37,412 nucleotides of DNA from Planctomycetaceae bacterium (GTDB lineage Bacteria > Planctomycetota > Planctomycetia > Pirellulales > Pirellulaceae), in the NCBI GenBank assembly GCA_005798335.1, contig SYJV01000030.1, forward strand, positions 1 to 37,412, written 5' to 3'. The notes beneath the pieces were generated by a model, which did no database searches, was not told where the DNA came from, and saw nothing but the letters and a program-made list of their open reading frames with translations. How positions within the stretch are numbered: the stretch's first letter is position 1; each line of letters opens with the position of its first letter. Shown here in pieces: positions 1-8,329 of the stretch. Made by a program: the position numbers and the translations under genes.

Positions 1-119
1 AAGGCGCAAAGCTCGCCAAGATCAGGATGCAAGGTTTGGAAAAGGAGTTTGATCTACACATGGCTTTCTTCCTTTGCGTCTTTGCGCCTTTGCGTGAGAT
101 TTCCCGTCCCTGCACGATG
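1..119. repeat. REP/MITE-like element, copy 1 (left end cut by window)
   Basis: Positions 1-119 are identical to 219-337. The right part contains a run of CTTTGCGN octamers (ctttgcgt, ctttgcgc, ctttgcgt), and the left part contains its inverse. In the complete second copy these make an 18-bp terminal inverted repeat. The first bases of this copy lie outside the window. Read on the minus strand, it supplies the last codons and the stop of the small GxxExxY remnant. Repeats of this CTTTGCG type are, from general knowledge, dispersed in planctomycete and cyanobacterial genomes. Confidence 0.85.
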
Positions 120-176
120 TTTGTGAATATGGTAGGCAACGTCAACGATTATTTGAGCGACTTCGTTCTCACGCAT
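54..176 (-). pseudogene. GxxExxY-family stub (40 codons)
   Basis: The minus strand opens with MRENEVAQIIVDVAYHIHK, a close match to the N-terminus of GxxExxY proteins (usually about 120-130 aa, PD-(D/E)XK-like fold, function unknown). A good Shine-Dalgarno, GAAGGAG, sits just upstream of the ATG at 176. After about 19 residues the homology stops, and the frame runs into the repeat element, which encodes the tail TQRRKDAKEESHV and the stop codon. The catalytic-looking core of the family is therefore missing. The stub lies exactly between two identical repeat copies, so it is probably a deletion or insertion product of that repeat. Whether the short peptide is made is unknown. Confidence 0.7.
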
Positions 177-211
177 GGTGAAGCTCCTTCGATAGTGATG
201 TGAAGAAGGTT

Positions 212-337
212 TCACGCAAAGGCGCAAAGCTCGCCAAGATCAGGATGCAAGGTTTGGAAAAGGAGTTTGATCTACACATGGCTTTCTTCCTTTGCGTCTT
301 TGCGCCTTTGCGTGAGATTTCCCGTCCCTGCACGATG
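212..337. repeat. REP/MITE-like element, copy 2
   Basis: Complete copy. An 18-bp perfect inverted repeat joins 212-229 (tcacgcaaaggcgcaaag) and 298-315. The right arm continues as octamer-type CTTTGCGN repeats. Identity with copy 1 spans 219-337. On the minus strand this copy overwrites the 3' end of the DUF499-type remnant: the last 15 codons and the stop at 272 are element sequence. No transposase is present nearby, so it would depend on an activity encoded elsewhere. Confidence 0.85.
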
Positions 338-2259
338 CATATTTGCTAACCATGTATCCGGAATCTTGGTCTTCTGGCCCGGACTAATAATCGGAACAGG
401 CTTGCCATCAATGAAAGCTTGGTTGTCGCCAGGAATCAGCATCCAGCAGGAGTGCAAGCCCTTGCTTCGCCCAATCTCATCACGGATTTTTTCCTGTAAT
501 CCTAACTGCTCGTAACGGGCTAATAATCCAGGGTCGATCAATAGGAAACTTCGTTTGAACTTCTTGCCTTCAACTGACGACTGACCACTGACAACTGACG
601 ACTCGACAATTGGCATCGCTCGATTGACCAAGACCATGAACTTCTTCCATGGCTCTGAACCTGGTTTGGCGTCTGCGTTGACCAATGCTTCCCACTTGGC
701 ATTGGCCTTGGAGGCAACGTCTCGGAGGGTGTCTACAATGAGACCCTCGATATCGATCACTTCGATGGAGAATCGCTTTTGCAGTTCACTGACCGCACGC
801 TGGTAGCACTTTGGATTGACGATCAGTGCTAGGAAAGAACCTTCCTTAATGCCGCGTACGAGTCGCTCTTCGAACTGACGAGCATCAGCAATCTCTGGTG
901 TGATCTCTTGGGGTGCTTGATTGGTTGTGGCAGAACCTGATGAGGTCGGCACACGCGAGATCGATTCGCTGCCACTGGTGATCGAGACAACATCGCAAAT
1001 ACGCGCGACGTAACAACCGCCCCCCTTGCCATTGGAGTCCCATTCGAAATCGAATCCGGCACCTTGAAGCAAGATATCGAGCTGGAGTCTGTCAGGGACA
1101 GGAGACGCTTCCGGATATCGACCACTCACTCGATCGCGTATCATCGAAACAGTTAGCACAACGCCAGCAGTCGTAGAACGCCGCGAGTTCGTTGAAAGCG
1201 GGGAAGACTCTGCCACTTTCGTTCAAATACCGAAATGACAGAGGGATGAAATGGGTAACACGACTTATACTGCTCATAAACGCTGTCGCGGTCGACGCCT
1301 GAAAGTTCCTGAGAATGATCCGCTGCCCATTCAGCGTAGGCAAAAATCGTCGCCAAGGCGTCTTTACTCAGTCCATCCCATTCAAACAGTCGACGTCGGA
1401 TAATCTCCTGCATCTCACGGTCGGCAGACATCAGGATCGCTTTACCGGTACGGTCGCAGAGTTTCTTGATCGAATCGTGGTCACGCTGGTCATCCGGGTT
1501 CATTTCCAAATCTGATCGCGGAATGGAAATGCACATTGCGAGGTTGTTTCGTCCGCGAGCCTCTTCGCAAAGATTCTGCAGGAAGTTGAAAAACTGGTCT
1601 CGCAGTCCCAGCTTTCGGCCGCTGCTGATGTAGTTGAGCAGTTCGTCCATCAAGATCAGCGTTGGACCGGTTGGCAGCATCTCTCGCAGAACATCACCTG
1701 CCGGAGAAACTCCCTGCTCGTCGTGCTGAGCCACGTTGGCAAAAGCCTCTGCACCGCCGAGTTGCCATGCAATTTCACCCCAGGGAGTTTTTCGTGTCGG
1801 TTCTCCGTCCCCTTTGCGTCCGGCGATTGCGTCAAACTCGGTCCCAACAAAGACTGCCGTTTGGGCTTTCGGAATCGACGTGACGCTGGCTTTGTTCAGG
1901 ATGCGTTCCACGCCTCTCCATGACTTAGAACCCTCGCCGTGCTGAGCCAAATGAAACAGCCTCGTCAGTGAGTGCGTCTTGCCGCCACCGAATTGCGTCG
2001 CCATGTTGAACACGGCCGACGTTTCCAACTGGATGCCGTTCAACCGACGCACAACCTGCGATGACAGTTCCAGCAAACTGTTGGTCAGGTAGGTACGTTC
2101 GAAGAATCGAGCCGGGTCGGAATAGTCCTTTGAGACCGTATCTCGACCCGTGCGAATATGGTCCAGATGCACAGCGAACTCGGACGCTTCCAACGGTCGA
2201 TTGTCCCGCAGGTCTTCGCGAGGAGTGACAACCTGGTACTACGGCTTTAGTTTGGCCAT
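272..2259 (-). pseudogene. DUF499-type ATPase, inactivated (nonsense, internal deletion/frameshift, 3' replacement)
   Basis: The N-terminal half (2193-1153) has a Walker A-like loop, FGGGKTHSLTRL, a Walker B-like LILMDELLNY, and the family signatures HPSVISVFERKW and RFQRTRGVLRLLAL. These fit DUF499-type P-loop ATPases, which are about 1000 aa long and known from phage-defence loci with DUF1156 methylases and helicases (Hma-like). The natural start is ATG 2259. The frame reads MAKLKP, then TAG at 2241-2239, then YQVVTPRED; relatives carry Trp (TGG) at that codon. At about 1158 the homology jumps to another frame (1216-272) carrying only a C-terminal segment (LLARYEQLGL, PVPIISPGQK, DTWLANMHR). 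Several hundred residues seem to be missing. The last codons come from the repeat element. No methylase or helicase partner survives in the window. The family call is from memory of motifs. Confidence 0.75.
573..603. repeat. Heptanucleotide tandem repeat (ACTGACN)4
   Basis: Four consecutive units actgacg, actgacc, actgaca, actgacg and a partial fifth lie inside the C-terminal part of the DUF499-type remnant, where they encode a serine/valine-rich insertion (SSVVSGQSSVEG). They resemble the short heptameric repeats (STRR type) described in some cyanobacteria and also seen in planctomycetes. Confidence 0.75.
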
Positions 2260-2267
2260 AACGATGA

Positions 2268-2584
2268 CTATCCTTCTCGAATTCGCAGGCCGTTCTCCTG
2301 GACAATCCACAGTTTGCCGTGAAGTGGTTCCGAGTTGAGCAGCGGGATTAGTTTTGAAAACAATGCAAGCACAGCGGGCTTCGCCTGCGTGGACGCAAGA
2401 CAATCACTCCGTGGTAATCGCCCGGTGGATATGTTCGAATATCGGAAAAATCCAGATCCAGAGTCACCAGCGTGCGACCTTCCGTTTGGCAAATGGCGGC
2501 TACAGTCGGATCGGGTTGTCCAACCATTTTCTGGTCGTGAATCGTCGTCGCGTCATGTCCGGCGGCTGCCAGAGATTCCGCCAA
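2268..2584 (-). pseudogene. DUF5615 PIN-like toxin remnant, frameshifted and N-truncated
   Basis: The minus strand encodes LAESLAAAGHDATTIHDQ, then PDPTVAAICQTEGRTLVTLD and LDFSDIRTYPPGDYHGVIVL, the conserved central part of DUF5615 (PIN-like, predicted RNase toxin). After VIVLR the homology moves to another frame and continues as QAKPAVLALFSKLIPLL and GKLWIVQENGLRIREG to the stop at 2268. A frameshift near 2395 therefore breaks the gene. The first strand of the PIN-like fold (normally MxxLxDENxP) is missing and is replaced by the neighbouring AlbA-type remnant. No antitoxin gene is visible, so this is a dead toxin-antitoxin fragment. Confidence 0.7.
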
Positions 2585-2822
2585 GCAGGTTGGCCAGTGA
2601 GATGCCTTCGGGAAACCCGCCTGGATTGGTCACCAGTAAGTGATCTGGATGCCACTGCAAGTATACGGATTCATTGCGGGTATAATCGCGATGAAGCACG
2701 GCATTATTCGTCGCTTCGCGAAAACCACCAGCAGAGTAATCGGGAATTGGAAGGCGAAACAGGCCGATCGTCATTTCACGTTCTTCATTCCGGGCGCTAA
2801 AGCGATCCTCGACATTTTCCAG
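2585..2822 (-). pseudogene. AlbA/Schlafen-type ATP-binding regulator remnant
   Basis: The minus strand encodes LENVEDRFSARNEE, then IGLFRLPIPDY, FREATNNAVLHRDYT and LLVTNPGGFPEGISLANLL. This matches the HATPase_c_4-like middle section of AlbA_2-domain proteins (typically 450-550 aa, putative transcriptional regulators or RecG-like ATP-binding proteins; relatives usually read FREALVNALVHRDYTR). Both ends are missing. A TAA at 2825-2823 precedes the segment directly, and its downstream end is joined at about 2585 to the DUF5615 remnant. It is a roughly 79-residue relic, not a functional gene. Confidence 0.7.
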
Positions 2823-2841
2823 TTACAAATCAGGACGAAAG

Positions 2842-3033
2842 TCAAACGCGGGATTTGTCTGCTTTTCGGAGCAGAAAGGTGAGGTCTTCTTTCTTGTACA
2901 GTCGGTAATTGTTGACGGGATGGCGGTGTTCGATGATTCTGCCGTCGCGGCCCCAGTTGCGCAGTGTGTTTGGTGAGACGCCGAGGTATTCGGCGGCTTC
3001 TTTGATTCGCAGGTACTCGTCGAGTTTTTCCAT
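2842..3033 (-). CDS. Small MerR/excisionase-like HTH DNA-binding protein
   Basis: A 63-aa protein with an intact start and stop. It is almost entirely one winged-helix motif: YLRIKEAAEYLGVSPNTLRN (two helices) followed by HPVNNYRLYKKEDLTFLL (wing and last helix). This is the excisionase/MerR-type HTH_17-like fold found as 60-80 aa single-domain proteins. The Shine-Dalgarno GGAGG lies about 9 nt before the ATG, and a TTGACA-like hexamer is at 3088-3083 without a clear -10. It is the only apparently undamaged gene in the debris at 1-4163. Such proteins often sit beside methylase, AlbA or defence genes, so it may be the surviving regulator of the lost locus. Its target is unknown. Confidence 0.7.
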   Translation of the reverse strand: MEKLDEYLRIKEAAEYLGVSPNTLRNWGRDGRIIEHRHPVNNYRLYKKEDLTFLLRKADKSRV

Positions 3034-3156
3034 CGACAGTCCTCCACGGACGAATGGGTGTTGCGACTGAAATCAGAACCTTTGTCAACCTTACCAAATG
3101 CCTCCTTCGCGTACAATCGGCAAGGGCACCCAGTTGTACGGAAACACTGAATCCAT

Positions 3157-4163
3157 TTGTGCTACTGGCGACGCGAAGTCGGCGATCTCAACACACTCAC
3201 CCAGCGGCTCGGCCGCAGAGTCTCGGGAATTCTTACACGCAGCAACACTGACATCGCGCTGCCAGTTATAGTTGGGCTGACTAGCAGCGACGTCACGGAA
3301 GCCACGGTTCCCACTACTGTTACCATTCCAGCCAATCAAACTTCAGTCGAATTCGTCATCTCCGCAGTGGACGACGATTTGCTCGATGGAACGCAGACCG
3401 TGACGATTACGGCAACGGCAAGCGGCTATGCGAACGGCCAAAGCGCTATCGATATAACCGACGCGGAAAGGCTTGCCCTTACATTCACGCTGTCGACGAT
3501 CAGTGAGAAAGACGGCAGGACACAGGGCATTGTACGTCGCGGTAACACGGATGTCGCTTTGTCGGTGACAACCGTGCTCGTGAGTAGCGATATCACAGAG
3601 GCGACGGTCACTGACACAGTTACGATGCTTGCCAACGAATCGGAAGTTGCATTTACAGTCAATGTGGTCAACGATCTCCAGGTTGACGGCAACCAGTCGG
3701 TACAAATAGTCGCAAGCCATTTGGGATACGAGCCGGCTAGTAGCGGTTCGATTTTGGTCAGCGACGATGATTGAGAATTTCCGTGGCAAAACCCTCGGAA
3801 TTCTCTGGACGTGAACGACGACGGATTTGTCACGCCGCTGGATGCGCTGCTGATCATCAATGCTCTAAACACCGGATTGGTGATCACGCCCGAGCTGCCC
3901 GAACCGTTCGTTCCGGTTCGTTACATCGATGTTAATGGCAGTGGTCAGGTCCCATTGACGCACTGCTGGTCATCAATCACCTTAATCGAGGCGGCGTTGG
4001 CGAAGGTGAACTGCGACCACAGATATCAGTTACGGCAGTGAAACCAGTTACACCGCCAGGCGTGGACAGCGATATCGTTGATTTACTCGCCGAAGAACAG
4101 ATTGGCTATCGAGCGAGAAAGTCGCTGCGTGGTATAGTTAGTGGAACATCGCGTTCCATTTAG
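3157..4163 (+). pseudogene. Calx-beta + dockerin surface-protein C-terminus, broken
   Basis: From about 3215 the frame encodes two Calx-beta-like repeats (RSNTDIALPV, SSDVTEATVPTTVTIPANQ, DGTQTVTITATASGY, and a second weaker copy). An in-frame TGA at 3772-3774 interrupts it. The same frame continues as PWQNPRNSLDVNDDGFVTPL and DALLIINALN, a dockerin type I calcium loop. A single-base deletion near 3955 then moves the second dockerin half (PIDALLVINHLNRGG) into another frame, which stays open to TAG at 4161. No start codon or signal peptide is present, so this is the 3' end of a formerly giant secreted protein of the kind common in planctomycetes. Confidence 0.7.
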
Positions 4164-4182
4164 CTGTAGTTGGAGGTGAATC

Positions 4183-5601
4183 ATGTACATGCATCGGCGG
4201 TTGGTTCGAAATTATCGCAGGCTGTGGCTGAATATAGTCGCGTTACTAATGTTGGCTGTCATTGGACCGGTGGGCGCTGTGGAGGCAACTGATGAGCTTT
4301 GGAAAGCAGGTGTCGCCAAAGCGGTGATCACTCCCGAGACGGCGGTGTGGTTGGCTGGTTACGGATCAAAGCGGCCGCCGGATGGCAAGTTGCATGACTT
4401 GTGGATGAAAGCGCTCGCGTTTGAGGATGTCAATGGAGTACGAGCGGTTTTGATCACCAGCGATTTCCAGGGCGTGCCGAAGATGATGAGCGACCAAGTC
4501 TTTGAGCGATTGAACGCAGAACTGGGCATCGAGCGACGCAACGTCATGTTCACTTTTTCGCATAACCACTGTGGTCCGCGATTGGGCGACGATTTGGTGG
4601 ACTACTATCCGGTGGAGCAGGAACAGGAAATTCTGGTCGCTAAGTATACGGCATTGATGGTCGAGAAATGCGTAGACATGGTAGGCTCTGCGATCGCGAA
4701 TTTGAAACCGGCCGTGCTAAGGCAAGGTATGGGCAAGGCGACGTTCGCTGTCAATCGCCGCAATAATCCAGAATCCAGTGTGCCCGCGATGATCGCCAAA
4801 GGGTTGCCTCTGAAAGGCCCGGTGGATCATTCCGTGCCAATTCTCACGGTAACCCGTCCCGATGGACAGGTCGCGGCCATCCTGTTTGGATATGCGTGCC
4901 ACCCAACGACGCTCAGCTTCTTCACATGGAACGGCGATTATCCTGGCTTTGCTCAACTGGAGATCGAAGCCAAGCATCCAGGAACGATGGCCATGTTTGT
5001 CAACACATGTGGCGGCGATCAAAACCCGCTGCCTCGGCGTACAGTAGAACTGTGCAAGCGATATGGGCACATGTTGGCCGAAGGCGTTGAAGAGGGACTT
5101 GGCCAGCCGATGCAAAGTGTTACGCCTACCTTAAAAACGTCGTTCGAAGTTGTCGATCTGCCGTATCTCTCAGTAGTTTCGCGAAGCGAATTGAGTTCGT
5201 TGCTCTCCGACAGCAACGCAATTCGTGCACGCTGGGCAGCGCGCATGTTAAGCAAATTGGATCGCGGCGAACAATTCTCAGCAACTTATCCGTACCCCAT
5301 TCATGCATGGCGATTGGGGCGTGAGATGTTAGTCATTGGTATGGGAGCCGAAACGGTTGTCGATTATGCCTTGAGATTCAAACGAGAATTTGGTCCTGGC
5401 ACTTGGGTGTGTGGGTACGCCGATGACATGATCGCATACATTCCATCGCGCCGAGTTTGGGAAGAAGGTGGCTACGAGGGCGGGTCCAGCCTATACGAAT
5501 ATGGCAGGCCAACGTTCCGCTGGTCGGGTGAGATCGAAGACAAGATTTCTGGCACCGTTCACAGACTTGCAGAACAAGTTGGAGCCTCAAGGAAACCTTA
5601 G
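4183..5601 (+). CDS. Secreted neutral/alkaline ceramidase-fold protein
   Basis: A 472-aa protein with a signal peptide (basic start, hydrophobic core at about residues 16-32, cleavage near AVEA). The body matches the N-terminal domain of neutral/alkaline non-lysosomal ceramidases: AGVAKAVITPE, FSHNHCGPRL (about residue 125; zinc-type histidines), GYACHPTTL (about 238) and NTCGGDQNP (about 275). True ceramidases have GDxSPN with a nucleophilic serine at the last site. Here the place reads GGDQNP with no serine, so ceramide hydrolysis is doubtful and another amidase or esterase activity, or none, is possible. The family's C-terminal domain is absent; planctomycete members are often this short. 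The start is supported by GGAGGTGA just upstream. A small hairpin (4142-4158) separates it from the pseudogene before it. Confidence 0.75.
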   Translation: MYMHRRLVRNYRRLWLNIVALLMLAVIGPVGAVEATDELWKAGVAKAVITPETAVWLAGYGSKRPPDGKLHDLWMKALAFEDVNGVRAVLITSDFQGVPKMMSDQVFERLNAELGIERRNVMFTFSHNHCGPRLGDDLVDYYPVEQEQEILVAKYTALMVEKCVDMVGSAIANLKPAVLRQGMGKATFAVNRRNNPESSVPAMIAKGLPLKGPVDHSVPILTVTRPDGQVAAILFGYACHPTTLSFFTWNGDYPGFAQLEIEAKHPGTMAMFVNTCGGDQNPLPRRTVELCKRYGHMLAEGVEEGLGQPMQSVTPTLKTSFEVVDLPYLSVVSRSELSSLLSDSNAIRARWAARMLSKLDRGEQFSATYPYPIHAWRLGREMLVIGMGAETVVDYALRFKREFGPGTWVCGYADDMIAYIPSRRVWEEGGYEGGSSLYEYGRPTFRWSGEIEDKISGTVHRLAEQVGASRKP

Positions 5602-5748
5602 TCGAGACGCATGTCCGGATTGATCGCGGAGGTGCGATCTACTATAATTAAGTTAATCGCTTCATCTCCGTGGCATGATTTTTCGGTCGACGGAATGCCT
5701 TCGGCGAGAATTGACACTTGTTAACTTCTTGCTGTGGAGGGCCGTGCA

Positions 5749-6003
5749 ATGGCTGGTATTAGAATGTTTGGGATCGGAACGTTGGAGCTGTGTTTCGTTT
5801 TGATGTTGTTGATCGTGACGCTGGCATTGTGCTGGCTGCGCAACGAGCGATATCGGTGGTGTTCAGTGGGCTTGGCGTGTTTCGTGGTCGCGGCCGTCGT
5901 TACGCCAGCGGATTTGTATTCGATGCTGGCGGCTGGCACGCTGCTATTAACATCCTACGTTGCAGGTACTCGACATTATCAGCTTGATTCTTCCCAGAGC
6001 TGA
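5749..6003 (+). CDS. Small hypothetical membrane protein (84 aa)
   Basis: I do not recognise a family. The ATG at 5749 is preferred over the upstream GTG at 5734 because GGAGGG at 5736-5741 sits at a good distance before it. The protein has two or three hydrophobic segments (LELCFVLMLLIVTLALCWL, WCSVGLACFVVAAVV, SMLAAGTLLLTSYVAG) joined by short basic turns, and a short polar tail. It stands alone between the ceramidase-like gene and the convergent NHL gene. The length and composition fit a small inner-membrane protein; no function can be given. Confidence 0.5.
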   Translation: MAGIRMFGIGTLELCFVLMLLIVTLALCWLRNERYRWCSVGLACFVVAAVVTPADLYSMLAAGTLLLTSYVAGTRHYQLDSSQS

Positions 6004-6119
6004 ATAATCGATTTCGCTAAGATCTCACGATCTTGAACTATTGTTACAATCGACATCCCCATCGAGTTTCTGTGATCGCCCGTTGGGGATAGGCGAGGCA
6101 ATTATTCTTGCGTCAATTT

Positions 6120-7124
6120 TCACTTGACGCGGACCAGTTTCATGATTCTTCCGGAAACGTTCCAATCTTGAACGTACAGATTGCCGTCTTTGTCCCAATA
6201 GGATCCATGGGTTCCGCTGAAGATGCCTTCAACCCATTGCTCTTGGGGAATATTGAAGTTGCGACCTTTTTGTGGGTCTGGGTTGTGACCTAGGACTGCC
6301 ATGATCGTATTATTCTTGTCGAGAATCACGACTCGACCGTGTAAGTCGGGAACGGAAACGTAGTCGCCTTGGACTGACGCCGATGTTGGCATGCCTAGTC
6401 CAGTAACGACTTCGTCGATGTACTTGCCATCTAGATCGTAGTGCAACAGCCGTCCTTTTGGTTCGTGGTTGCGATCGCAGATTAATAGCCGCGGTGGGTT
6501 GTAGCGAGTGTCGAGCGTCATGCCGTGCGCGGTATTGAATTCCTTGAGGCCATTTCCCTTAGTACCAAAGTGCATCAGGTACTTGCCATTTTTGTCGAAT
6601 TTGAAAATGTGGTTACTGGCGTAACCATCCGACAAGAAAATGTCGCCGTTGGCTGCAACGGTAATCGCGGTGGGATTAAACTTCGTGAGATTCAATCCAG
6701 ATTCTTGCGGAAAGCCCAACCTAAGAACAATTTCACCGGTCTTCGCGTTGAACTTGATGCCTTCGGCATTGGCATTGCGAGCTCCGTAAATGTATTCGGC
6801 GCCAGCTTCCTCGCGAATTTCCATGTCGTGAAGATTGGTGTAGTCCTTGTCCTCGTAGGCTTTGATAACTTTGCCGTCAGGAGAGAAAACGTAGACTCCT
6901 CGGTTGGCACTGGTGTAGATGTATCCGTCTTTGTCGATCACCACGGCACCGTGAGTTGGTCCGATCGCCGACTTGCCGTCCGGCCGCAAGCCCCAACCTG
7001 GCACGGTGTCAAAGGTCATCAGGCCACAGCCCATTCGCACGGGTCTTGCTAAGTCTTGGGACCAGCCGCACGCAAACAATCCGCAGGTAACTGCGATCGA
7101 CAAACAGAGTGAACGAAAAAACAT
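6120..7124 (-). CDS. Secreted NHL-repeat / six-bladed beta-propeller protein
   Basis: A 334-aa protein with a signal peptide ending near CGWSQDLA. Repeating blades carry the NHL pattern: GAVVIDKDGYIYTSANRGVY, PTAITVAANGDIFLSDGY, HGMTLDTRYNPPRLLICDR and GSYWDKDGNLYVQDW. These are typical of NHL or 6-bladed TolB-like propellers, which are abundant as exported proteins in planctomycetes, where members are often labelled peptidylglycine monooxygenase-like without evidence. No catalytic residues can be assigned. It is transcribed alone, convergent with the small membrane gene; the gene upstream on the same strand (7268-7993) ends 143 nt away. A ligand-binding or surface role is likely, but the substrate is unknown. 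Confidence 0.75.
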   Translation of the reverse strand: MFFRSLCLSIAVTCGLFACGWSQDLARPVRMGCGLMTFDTVPGWGLRPDGKSAIGPTHGAVVIDKDGYIYTSANRGVYVFSPDGKVIKAYEDKDYTNLHDMEIREEAGAEYIYGARNANAEGIKFNAKTGEIVLRLGFPQESGLNLTKFNPTAITVAANGDIFLSDGYASNHIFKFDKNGKYLMHFGTKGNGLKEFNTAHGMTLDTRYNPPRLLICDRNHEPKGRLLHYDLDGKYIDEVVTGLGMPTSASVQGDYVSVPDLHGRVVILDKNNTIMAVLGHNPDPQKGRNFNIPQEQWVEGIFSGTHGSYWDKDGNLYVQDWNVSGRIMKLVRVK

Positions 7125-7267
7125 GGTTGGAAATCCTGATGAACAATGTCATCGTTGAAGATGGTTGAAACGCGGTGGGATTACAGATTCCAAAGTATCC
7201 ACGCTGCCTGCGTGAAATTCAACCAGGCTCGGCAAGTTGCGCGGTTCTGGGGATATGCAAGCTACAA

Positions 7268-7993
7268 TTACCGATTGCAGTCGATATTTCCAGCTAGGAC
7301 AGCTAGATCTTGATAATCGTAGTCATTGCCGCTGGCCTCTACGATTTGATGAGCTCGTTCCCAATCGTCTTCGTTCTCTAGCACAAATCGGAGGTCCTCG
7401 CGGTCGAGCGTGCTGGGCAACGGCAACAGGCGAGCTTGAAAAACTTCGGGCATAGAGCGGACCAAATCAGGAATTCGCCGCGGGTCGTTTGAAAACCGTT
7501 GATCTTTACCCAATCGCCTTAGCACTCTGCGATGGATAACCTCCGCGACCAACCCCAATCCGTCCAACGAGAATGTCGGTCGACTCTGCGATGCGAAGGC
7601 GACGAAGTCCGCTTCCGGCGAGCCCCATGCGGCGGTTACCAACCGATCGACAAGCAAAGGATCGATAAATGGGCAGGATGGCGAAACAAGGACCGCCAAC
7701 TCGGCATCCAGTTGCCAAACGACATCGGCAACGCGTGCCAAGGGAGCAAACTCATCGGAGGGAAGCCACCGCGACGGTTGCAGGTGGCTCTGCTGGATAT
7801 GGGCAGAGAATTCGGATGAGCCTGTTATGGCAATTGCATCCAAGCGAAGGCATTCGGACAATCGCCGGATCGTTCGCTCTAGCAAAGTTTGACAGCCAAT
7901 GCGACGGAAGGGAGGCATGTCGATCGCCGATTCGCCAGAATGGCTAAGCAATCCGAGATCGACCACTGCAACGGTGCTCTGCTTCATAGACAT
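7268..7993 (-). CDS. Nucleotidyltransferase-like protein (cytidylyltransferase/MobA fold)
   Basis: A 241-aa cytoplasmic protein. The N-terminus (VAVVDLGLLSHS, then FRRIGCQTLLERTIRRLSE) resembles the sugar-nucleotide or cytidylyl transferase fold of the SpsF/KdsB/MobA group. The segment LDAELAVLVSPSCPFIDPLL matches the strand-plus-loop that binds the nucleotide base and metal, and DLRFVLENEDDWERAHQIVE resembles the SpsF-like C-terminal part. The canonical glycine-rich N-terminal loop is weak, so activity is uncertain. The start at 7993 follows AAGGAAG at a proper distance; a second ATG lies two codons in. It may act in surface glycan precursor synthesis, but no glycan genes adjoin it. Confidence 0.55.
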   Translation of the reverse strand: MSMKQSTVAVVDLGLLSHSGESAIDMPPFRRIGCQTLLERTIRRLSECLRLDAIAITGSSEFSAHIQQSHLQPSRWLPSDEFAPLARVADVVWQLDAELAVLVSPSCPFIDPLLVDRLVTAAWGSPEADFVAFASQSRPTFSLDGLGLVAEVIHRRVLRRLGKDQRFSNDPRRIPDLVRSMPEVFQARLLPLPSTLDREDLRFVLENEDDWERAHQIVEASGNDYDYQDLAVLAGNIDCNR

Positions 7994-8329
7994 TGCAATA
8001 CTTCCTTGAAAGAATTTCGGATCGCGATCTAAAGTTGTATCTAGATCGCCACGACATGAAAGTCAAATGTTTCCTGGTGTTCGCGGTTGGCGTCAAAGAA
8101 GCTGCTCAAGATTGGAGCGATACATTAGCAATGTACCGCGACTGCGGCTGCGAACGACTGCGGTCCTTGTTCATTGGTCAACTTAGTCTAGCCCTATGGA
8201 CGGCAGGCAGTCAACTAGACCAAGCTCAGGCGGCGCTGTACAAACATAAGACAGGCGATGGATAAGTTGTCGATATCGTAATTGCTAGCATTGATCGTTA
8301 ATCCTTCACAAATAATCTAACCTATCAAA
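7994..8329. other. Divergent intergenic region
   Basis: A 336-bp gap between two divergently transcribed genes, so it should hold both promoters. I see no convincing -35/-10 pair. There are short inverted sequences (gatcgcgatctaaag facing ctagatcgc near 8027-8050; gtctag and ctagac near 8185-8220). A plus-strand open frame with a TTG start runs through it but has no ribosome site and no recognisable family. Confidence 0.4.

Noticed and set aside
1-337. CRISPR array
   Set aside because: Only two copies of a long repeat with its own inverted ends and a coding stub between them; no regular spacers and no cas genes.
7993-8265. Plus-strand open frame of 90 codons in the divergent gap
   Set aside because: It starts with TTG inside the start region of the opposite gene, has no ribosome site and shows no recognisable family or domain.
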